Under the pieces are notes generated by a model. It was not told the DNA's origin, ran no database searches, and saw only the letters and a program-made list of their open reading frames with translations. Shown here one piece after another: positions 58,843 through 64,000 of a stretch of DNA of 64,000 bases (position 1 is its first letter; each line of letters starts with the position of its first letter). The DNA comes from VRUE01 sp963816785 (lineage in GTDB: Bacteria > Actinomycetota > Thermoleophilia > Solirubrobacterales > 70-9), in NCBI GenBank assembly GCA_963816785.1, contig CAWFLL010000004.1, positions 868,001-932,000 of the forward strand, read 5' to 3'. The position numbers and the translations under genes were made by a program.

Positions 58843-59733
58843 ATGGACGCAATCGAACTTCGAGGGGTGGTGAAGAGCTTCGGGCCGATCACGGCGGTCG
58901 ACGGCCTCGACCTCGACGTGCCGGAGGGCATCTGCCTCGGCCTCCTCGGCCCCAATGGCGCCGGCAAGTCGACGACGATGCGGCTGCTGACGGGCCAGGC
59001 GCTGCCCGACGCGGGGGAGCTGCGGGCGCTGGGACACGAGCTGCCGGCCGACGCGAAGGCGGCACGGGCGGAGATGGGCGTCGTCCCGCAGCTCGACAAC
59101 CTCGACGTCGACGTCACGGTCGAGGACAACCTGGCGGTGTTCGCGCGCCTCTACCGCGTCCCCGACGTCGGCGCCGCCGTCGACCGCGCGCTCGATCTCG
59201 CCCGGCTTCGAGACCGCCGGCGCGACGCGGTCGACGAGCTCTCCGGCGGCATGCGGCGGCGGCTGCTGCTCGCGAGGGGCCTCGTGCACGACCCCAAGCT
59301 GATCCTCCTCGACGAGCCGACGGTCGGCCTCGACCCGCAGATGCGGACCGAGATTTGGTCGCTGATCGGCAACCTGCGCTCGGGGGGGACGACGATCCTG
59401 ATGTCGACCCACTACATCGAGGAGGCGGAGCGGCTCGCCGACGAAGTGGCGGTAATGGCGAACGGGAAGATCATCAGCAGGGGGCGGCCGGCCGAGCTGA
59501 TCGTCGAGCACGCCGGCCGTGAAACGGCGGAAGTCTATGCGCCACCGGCGCGGCTGATCGAGGCGCGCAGCGCCGCCGAGGCGGTGGGCCTGCGGGTGCG
59601 CCCGGCGGGACCGGCGATCGCGATCGTCGGCTCGGAGCGGGCCAACGGGGAGGGGATACCCGACGACGCCGTGCGGCGCGCGGCCTCGCTCGAGGACGTC
59701 TTCGTCCTCCTCACCGGAGAGGAGGCGGAATAG
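58843..59733 (+). CDS. ABC-2 type exporter ATP-binding protein (NodI/DrrA-like)
   Basis: 296 residues. Walker A GPNGAGKSTTM, Q-loop VVPQLDNLD, signature LSGGMRRRL, Walker B LILLDEPTVGLDP and the switch histidine STHYIEEAERLAD are present. The VPQLDNLDVDVTVEDNL segment is typical of the NodI subgroup. The permease follows 2 bases after it. Likely substrates are lipids, saccharides or drugs; the sequence does not say which. Confidence 0.93.
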   Translation: MDAIELRGVVKSFGPITAVDGLDLDVPEGICLGLLGPNGAGKSTTMRLLTGQALPDAGELRALGHELPADAKAARAEMGVVPQLDNLDVDVTVEDNLAVFARLYRVPDVGAAVDRALDLARLRDRRRDAVDELSGGMRRRLLLARGLVHDPKLILLDEPTVGLDPQMRTEIWSLIGNLRSGGTTILMSTHYIEEAERLADEVAVMANGKIISRGRPAELIVEHAGRETAEVYAPPARLIEARSAAEAVGLRVRPAGPAIAIVGSERANGEGIPDDAVRRAASLEDVFVLLTGEEAE

Positions 59734-59735
59734 CG

Positions 59736-60536
59736 ATGGAGAGCGCGATGGCCCAGGGCAAGGTCCGGCTCCGCCGGCTGGAACCAGCCGCGATCAGCGG
59801 CGTAATGAGCCGCGAGCTCGCCAACTTCCGCACCTACTGGAAGGGGACGACCTTCTCCAGCGTCCTCGAACCGATCGTCTACCTGCTCGCGTTCGGGCTC
59901 GGCCTCTCGGCGACGCTCGTCGACGACGTCAACGGGACCCCCTACGTCGAGTTCGTCGGCACCGGAATGGTCGCCACCGCCGTGATCTTCTCCAGCGCCC
60001 TGCCGGCGATGTTCGGAACCTTTGTCAAGCACCGGTTCCAGAACACCTACGACGCGATCCTCGCCGCCCCGGTCGACGTCGAGGAGCTGGTCAGCGCCGA
60101 GATGCTCTGGATCGCGGCCCGCGCCAGCATCTACGGCTGCTTCCCGCTGATCGTCACGATGTTCTTCGGCCTCTCCCCCTCCCCGGGGATGCTGCTGGTG
60201 CCGCTGTTCTGCTTCTTCACCGCGCTTGGGTTCGCCGGCTTCGGGGTCGCGATGGCGGCGATCGTCGCCAAGATCGACCAGTTCAACTACGTCACCGCCC
60301 TCTTTGTCACGCCGCTGTTCCTCGTCTCCGGCGCCTTCTTCCCGATCGAAGGTCTGCCCGAGGGCCTGCAGGTGGTCGCGCAGCTCAACCCGCTCCACCA
60401 GCTGGTCGAACTGGTGCGCGGCGCCTCCTTCGGCTTCGAGGAGATCGACCTGCTCCGCTTCGCCTCGCTCGTCGCGTTCGCCCTCGTCATGTGGCGGATC
60501 GCAGTCAACCGCATGGAGGCGCGGTTGATCGACTGA
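59736..60536 (+). CDS. ABC-2 type exporter permease (NodJ-like)
   Basis: 266 residues, six membrane segments. The pattern EPIVYLLAFGLGLSATLV, VATAVIFSSALPAMFGTF and LFLVSGAFFPIEGLPEGLQV is that of the NodJ/DrrB permeases. It forms the exporter with the ATPase immediately upstream. Confidence 0.92.
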   Translation: MESAMAQGKVRLRRLEPAAISGVMSRELANFRTYWKGTTFSSVLEPIVYLLAFGLGLSATLVDDVNGTPYVEFVGTGMVATAVIFSSALPAMFGTFVKHRFQNTYDAILAAPVDVEELVSAEMLWIAARASIYGCFPLIVTMFFGLSPSPGMLLVPLFCFFTALGFAGFGVAMAAIVAKIDQFNYVTALFVTPLFLVSGAFFPIEGLPEGLQVVAQLNPLHQLVELVRGASFGFEEIDLLRFASLVAFALVMWRIAVNRMEARLID

Positions 60537-60543
60537 GTGACCG

Positions 60544-61446
60544 CTACGGGGTCGTGAGCATCAGGGAGATTCCCGAGGGATCGCTGATCAGGTGGCCGCC
60601 GGGAACCTCCCGCGCCGCCTGGCCGTCGCGCTCGACCCGATCGAGGAGGCGGTCGCGCTCCCTCTCGTCGGGAAGGACAATCGTCGCGTGGCGCAGCGCG
60701 GCGGTGCCCGGCGGGGGGACGAGGGCCCCGGCGCTCTCCCAGGTGTTCGCGCCGAGATGGTGGTGGTAGCCGCCTGCGCTCAGAAACGCGGCGTGCGATC
60801 CCAGCTGCGCCATCAGGGCGAAGCCGAGGACGTCGCGATAGAAGGCAATGGTCTCCGAGATCCGCGCCACCTTGAAATGCACATGGCCCATTCGAGTGCC
60901 CGCCGGAAGTCCCCCGAAGCGCTCCGCCGCCGGATCCTCCAGCTCTCTCAGCAGATCTTCGACGTCCAGCGGCTCCGTCGTCATCTGCGCGGCGACCTGT
61001 CCCTCCCAGACCTCACGCGGGCGATCCCAGTAGATCTCGATCCCGTGGGCGTCCGGATCGCTGAGATAGAGCGCCTCGCTGACGAAGTGGTCGGACAGAC
61101 CGACAAGAGGCACCCGATTCTGCGCAGCATGCGTGAGCCAGCGCGCGAGGTCCGCGCGCTCAGGCAACAGCAACGCGAAGTGGTACAGGCCGCTGTGCCC
61201 CGGAGCCGGCCGCGCCGCCAGCTCCTCGACGAGGACCAGCAACTCCACCCCGTCCACACCGAGGGACGCACGGCCCTCGCTCTGATCGAGGACCTCGAGG
61301 CCCACCGCCTCGCAGTAGTACTCGAGCGAGCGCTCCAACTGCGCAACGGTCAGGTGCACTGGGCCGACCGTGGTCGAAGCCGCAACCTCGGCGCTGACCG
61401 GCGCCTTCTCGGCCTCAACCTCCTCGGGATCCCATGGCGCGGTCAT
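60544..61446 (-). CDS. two-module VOC/glyoxalase family dioxygenase (CatE-like)
   Basis: 300 residues with two VOC repeats. The first begins PVHLTVAQLERSLEYYCEAV, and LYHFALLLPERADLARWL follows; the second begins MGHVHFKVARISETIAFYRD. The DPDAHGIEIYWDRP ending is the CatE/catechol-2,3-dioxygenase signature, with His and Glu metal ligands. It probably opens an aromatic ring or acts on a related substrate. The substrate is unknown. It converges with the ABC-2 permease. Confidence 0.82.
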   Translation of the reverse strand: MTAPWDPEEVEAEKAPVSAEVAASTTVGPVHLTVAQLERSLEYYCEAVGLEVLDQSEGRASLGVDGVELLVLVEELAARPAPGHSGLYHFALLLPERADLARWLTHAAQNRVPLVGLSDHFVSEALYLSDPDAHGIEIYWDRPREVWEGQVAAQMTTEPLDVEDLLRELEDPAAERFGGLPAGTRMGHVHFKVARISETIAFYRDVLGFALMAQLGSHAAFLSAGGYHHHLGANTWESAGALVPPPGTAALRHATIVLPDERERDRLLDRVERDGQAAREVPGGHLISDPSGISLMLTTP

Positions 61447-61512
61447 GGTTCGCTCAGCATAGGCTCCGGTCGCGCGGCGACCCGTCCTCCCGCCGCGGAT
61501 AGAGTTGGCGGG

Positions 61513-61935
61513 ATGAACAGCACCGACCCGCCGCTCGACGAGGCTCGTGCCAGGGAATTGCTCTCGCGCGAGCGGGACCGCATCGAGCAGTCGCTCGCCG
61601 GCCTCGAACGGATCCGCAAGGGCGAGCTCGAGGAGATCGACACGGGCATCGACCCTGCCGACGACTCCGAGATGATCGAGGAGGAGCAGGTCGATGATGC
61701 GGTGGCCGAGCAGCTCCGCGGAGAGCTGGAGGCCGTCGAGCGCGCCGAGGCAAGGCTGGAGGGCGGCACCTACGGGTACTCGATCGAGAGCGCCGACCCG
61801 ATACCGGCCGCCCGGCTCGAAGCGATTCCCTGGGCCGAGCGCACGGCCGGGGAGCAGGAACGCTACGAGCGAGGCCCCCGTCGGGAGCAGGGCAAGGCGG
61901 ATACGAAAAGTGGGGATGGACCAGAGGAGGATTGA
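61513..61935 (+). CDS. DksA/TraR-like protein lacking the zinc cysteines
   Basis: 140 residues from ATG 61513. A long coiled coil (ARELLSRERDRIEQSLAGLE and AVAEQLRGELEAVERAEARL) leads to a knuckle that reads YGYSIESADPIPAARLEAIP, the DksA zinc-finger outline in which the four cysteines are replaced. The protein may still insert its coil into the RNA polymerase secondary channel, but does not bind zinc there. A short protein follows two bases after its stop. Confidence 0.75.
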   Translation: MNSTDPPLDEARARELLSRERDRIEQSLAGLERIRKGELEEIDTGIDPADDSEMIEEEQVDDAVAEQLRGELEAVERAEARLEGGTYGYSIESADPIPAARLEAIPWAERTAGEQERYERGPRREQGKADTKSGDGPEED

Positions 61936-61937
61936 GC

Positions 61938-62090
61938 ATGGCTGACGGAACGATCAACCTGACGTTGTCGAGAGCCGACGCCGAGGTGCTGCTGGGCGTG
62001 CTCTCGGCCGAGCGCTACAACGCCGAGGTCGAGGCGGTGTGCGAGTCCGTGCGCAGGCAGTTGGACGAAAAGCTGGCCGAGTCGGGCTGA
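61938..62090 (+). CDS. small acidic helical protein, unknown
   Basis: 50 residues from ATG 61938 with AGGAGG nine bases upstream. It reads MADGTINLTLSRADAEVLLG then a helical, acidic rest. Directly downstream of the DksA-like gene, so likely co-expressed. No domain is recognised. Confidence 0.55.
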   Translation: MADGTINLTLSRADAEVLLGVLSAERYNAEVEAVCESVRRQLDEKLAESG

Positions 62091-62401
62091 GACGATCCCA
62101 GCCGCAAGCTGGGCTGGCGACGGCGACGGGCGCGTCGGACCGGGGCGACCTCGACCTGCGGATCAGGGGAGAGGAGCGCGACCCCGACACCGGGATCCTC
62201 GCCAGCGACGACGTCCTCGCGGCTACGCGGGCGATCCGATCGACCGTCGCGGAGATCCTCTCCAGGGCGCCGGCCTCTGCTGGCGGCGCTGCTCCTGGCT
62301 TCCGGGCGCTCGCCGGCGCGCGCGCCTGCTACAACCCGGAGAAGGACCCCGACCTGGCCTGCGGACGGGCTCTGGTCGAGGCCCTCAGTCCTCTGGGCTA
62401 G
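62039..62401 (+). CDS. possible hypothetical protein, start uncertain
   Basis: An open frame of up to 120 codons with GC-rich third positions, overlapping the end of the 50-residue protein in another frame. The plausible coding part is the C-terminal half (DDVLAATRAIRSTVAEILSR, then RACYNPEKDPDLACGRALVE). There is no good start or ribosome site. It ends 9 bases before the SRP RNA 3' end. Confidence 0.35.
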   Translation: MRVRAQAVGRKAGRVGLRRSQPQAGLATATGASDRGDLDLRIRGEERDPDTGILASDDVLAATRAIRSTVAEILSRAPASAGGAAPGFRALAGARACYNPEKDPDLACGRALVEALSPLG

Positions 62402-62410
62402 GCGAAAAAA

Positions 62411-62687
62411 CGGACCGTGCGCCCCGCCTTCGAAGCGAGGTCACCGGGCGTGTCCGCCGTGTTTGGCTCGGGCCGGGCTCACCTGCGGCACCCGCGGCAT
62501 CCGCTTAAGGCTGCTTCCTTCCGGACCTGACCTGATTCACGTGCCCACGTCGCGCAGGACCCAGCCGTCAACGCCGCCCCCGGCGCACTGACCCCGACGG
62601 CCAGCCCCTCGGAACGGGATTCGGCCCCGCTAGAGCGGATTGCGGGTTACAGGGCACCGCTGATTCCCCGCCTAGCACGGTCCGGGT
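62411..62687 (-). ncRNA. ffs: signal recognition particle RNA, large bacterial type
   Basis: On the minus strand the conserved helix-8 domain reads GGTCAGGTCCGGAAGG then AAGCAGCC (62509-62532). Upstream the Alu part is present: GTGCTAGGCGGGGA, GCGGTGCCCTGTAACCC, GCAATCCGCTCTAGC and GGGCCGAATCCC. The 5' and 3' ends pair perfectly (CGGACCGTGC at the 5' end, GCACGGTCCG at the 3' end), and TTTTTT follows the 3' end at 62405-62410. This is the Bacillus-like long form of about 275 nt, not the 4.5S short form. Confidence 0.93.
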
Positions 62688-62693
62688 CCCATC

Positions 62694-63462
62694 CTAGCGG
62701 CGGGTGAGGGAGATCAGCTCCTCCCGACCGGCCGCCCCCGAGACGTCGAGGACCAGCACCGGCCCCACGCCCCTGGCGTAGAGCTTGTACTCAAGTGCGT
62801 TCGGTTCCAGCGGGACGATGTCCTTGGTCAGGACCGCGCCCGTGAAATGGCCGTACGGAACTTCCGCCTGCTCGTCGACGCTCAGAACCTTCGCCCGGTC
62901 CTCCGCCTCGCCGGCGTAGTACTCCTGCCGGTAGGCAAGCCCGGGACGTGGGTCGGCCGGCATGATCGACCCCCGGCTGGGCGCCGTCGACCCCCGCCTC
63001 CCAGGAGCCCTCGGTCGAGACCACCTTGCCGTTCTCGTACTCCGCGGTCTCCTCCCCCAGGTACCAGAGGTTGCCCGCCGAGTCCTGCGCGTACCAGTCG
63101 TCGGTCACCTCGACCGGCTCTCCACCCTGGCTGACCACGTCGTGCACCACACGTGCCTGGATTCCGTTGGCGATCCGCTTCGTCCGGTCGGTGACCGTGA
63201 CCACGACCCGCTGCACGCCGCCTTCGCCATCGCTCTCGCGATAGACCCAACGGGTTCCCGGCCTCATCGGCCAGTACGGATTGTCGATCGCGACCGTGAA
63301 GTCGGACGGGCTCAGATCGACCGGCTCGGCCCCCCGCGGAAGCCCTCCGTTTCCGGTGCTCCCATCACCTCCACCACTCCCGCCACAGGCGACCGGGAGC
63401 GAGGCGAGGAGCGCGATGCCGACGACGGCAGAGATCGACTGAATTGATGGGGACGAGGGCAC
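62694..63462 (-). CDS. lipoprotein, one frameshift
   Basis: From GTG 63462 a signal peptide with lipobox LPVACG, a Gly/Ser linker, then a beta-rich domain (NPYWPMRPGTRWVYRESDGE and DDWYAQDSAGNLWYLGEETA). An extra G in a GGGG run near 62970 breaks the frame; removing it gives QPGSIMPADPRPGLAYRQEY. About 255 residues. Its 3' end adjoins the SRP RNA 5' end. Function unknown. Confidence 0.75.
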
Positions 63463-63563
63463 TGGTCTCCTTTCGTCGGGGACACTGTTATCCCCGACCT
63501 CGATGAATGCTGTGTGAAAGCGTTATTCATCTAAGTTCATCATCGGGAAGAGCCTGATGAGCT

Positions 63564-63690
63564 ATGCGTGTCCTGATCGTCGAGGGCGAGGCGGCAGCCA
63601 GATTGACGTCCAACTCGATCGGGACTTCAACGTCGTCGGCCACTCGGTGAATGAGGGAGTCCCCGAACGACGCGTCCGGCTAGCTCGCCG
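63564..63690 (+). pseudogene. degraded response-regulator fragment
   Basis: ATG 63564 begins MRVLIVEGEAAARL, close to the receiver-domain start of response regulators. A second frame gives DFNVVGHSVNEG, like the next strand of a NarL-type receiver. Neither continues. It is best read as a relic and the call is uncertain. Confidence 0.3.
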
Positions 63691-63703
63691 AGATCGATGT
63701 GAA

Positions 63704-63735
63704 CGCAGAGGGGGCCGCTCGCGGCCCCCTCTGCG
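63704..63735. terminator. 15-bp perfect hairpin
   Basis: CGCAGAGGGGGCCGC and its exact complement are separated by two bases. No T-run follows. It lies 26 bases before the antiporter frame and after the response-regulator relic. Confidence 0.5.
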
Positions 63736-63760
63736 TGCGCGCATAGGATCGGCCCGCCAG

Positions 63761-64000
63761 ATCTACGTCGACGCCGGGTCGTTCTTCGCCATCGTCGTGG
63801 TCGCCGCCGTGGCGGCGGTCACGGTGGCGGTCCTGCCGCGCCGCTTCGCCCCGCCGGTGGTGGTGGTCGAGCTGATCCTCGGGATAGTCGTCGGCCCGGA
63901 AGTCCTCGATCTGGCGAGGACCGACGACTTCATCGACTTCTTTTCCAACCTCGGCCTCGGGATGCTGTTCTTCTTCGCCGGCTACGAGATCGACTTCGAC
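63761..64000 (+). CDS. cation/proton antiporter (CPA2-type), 3' part outside window
   Basis: The frame from about 63761 reads IYVDAGSFFAIVVVAAVAAV, PVVVVELILGIVVGPEVLDL and FSNLGLGMLFFFAGYEIDFD, the first helices of a KefB/NapA-type antiporter with the ELxLGIxxGP motif. No standard start is present upstream in this frame; GTG codons near 63796 would cut off the first helix, so either an indel lies upstream or an unusual start is used. Confidence 0.75.
   Translation, partial: MYVDAGSFFAIVVVAAVAAVTVAVLPRRFAPPVVVVELILGIVVGPEVLDLARTDDFIDFFSNLGLGMLFFFAGYEIDFD

Noticed and set aside
62567..62690. A structured stretch that looked like a tRNA or a promoter region beyond a short 4.5S RNA
   Set aside because: The segments match the Alu domain of a large SRP RNA, and the ends pair with the 3' side at 62411, so it is part of that RNA.

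Overview
This 64 kb window is high-GC chromosomal DNA, with G or C at most third codon positions and very tight gene packing. The gene content suggests an actinobacterium of the class Thermoleophilia (Solirubrobacterales/Gaiellales type). The pointers are a SdhA-SdhB-heterodisulfide-reductase-like succinate dehydrogenase cluster, secreted beta-propeller proteins with actinobacterial-style C-terminal domains, an AidB-type acyl-CoA dehydrogenase and many small winged-helix or zinc-ribbon proteins. The placement is inference; there is no rRNA gene in the window.

Layout. 1-5.6 kb (minus): Hsp20, Lon, a GT-C membrane glycosyltransferase, a small membrane protein and a TetR regulator. 5.7-9.1 kb: a fatty-acid hydroxylase-type enzyme and an acyl desaturase flanking a PucR-type regulator, then a winged-helix protein. 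9.1-11.4 kb: malate and isocitrate dehydrogenases. 11.4-15.7 kb: a TetR/DUF4242 pair with a clear operator, an AidB-like flavoenzyme, a site-2 protease with CBS domains and an M28 peptidase remnant. 15.7-19.5 kb: sdhA, sdhB and a CCG-domain partner. 19.5-23.1 kb: a cation/proton antiporter, asd and lysC. 23.2-26.4 kb: a PadR-controlled MMPL exporter. 26.4-33.2 kb: a phosphate operon pstSCAB that continues into a lipoprotein and two zinc-ribbon proteins, with a divergent orphan DNA-binding regulator. 34-42.9 kb: ftsH followed without a gap by three exported proteins, two of them large. 43-49 kb: a second PstS-like protein and two secreted propeller proteins. 49.1-51.7 kb: an arsenic module (aquaporin, arsC, arsR, arsM). 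51.7-56.2 kb: a MerR-type regulator, a degenerate GGDEF protein, recR, ybaB and dnaX. 56.2-64 kb: a membrane glycosyltransferase, an ABC-2 exporter, a glyoxalase-type dioxygenase, a DksA-like protein, a large-type SRP RNA, a lipoprotein and the start of another antiporter.

The strongest new signal is regulatory. Three arrays of 7-bp half-sites repeat at exactly 11-bp spacing, the geometry of PhoB/PhoP boxes. Two lie back to back in opposite orientations between pstS and the orphan OmpR-type DNA-binding protein, and one lies upstream of the second PstS-like gene. Together they define a phosphate regulon readable from the sequence alone. Arsenate normally enters through phosphate uptake systems, so the nearby arsenic module is functionally related.

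Quality warning. At least seventeen otherwise ordinary genes, many of them housekeeping, are broken by frameshifts. Where I could resolve the break to the base, about twenty are one extra base and about six are best explained by a missing base. This looks like sequencing or assembly error rather than gene decay, so these genes are annotated as single loci with the breaks stated.
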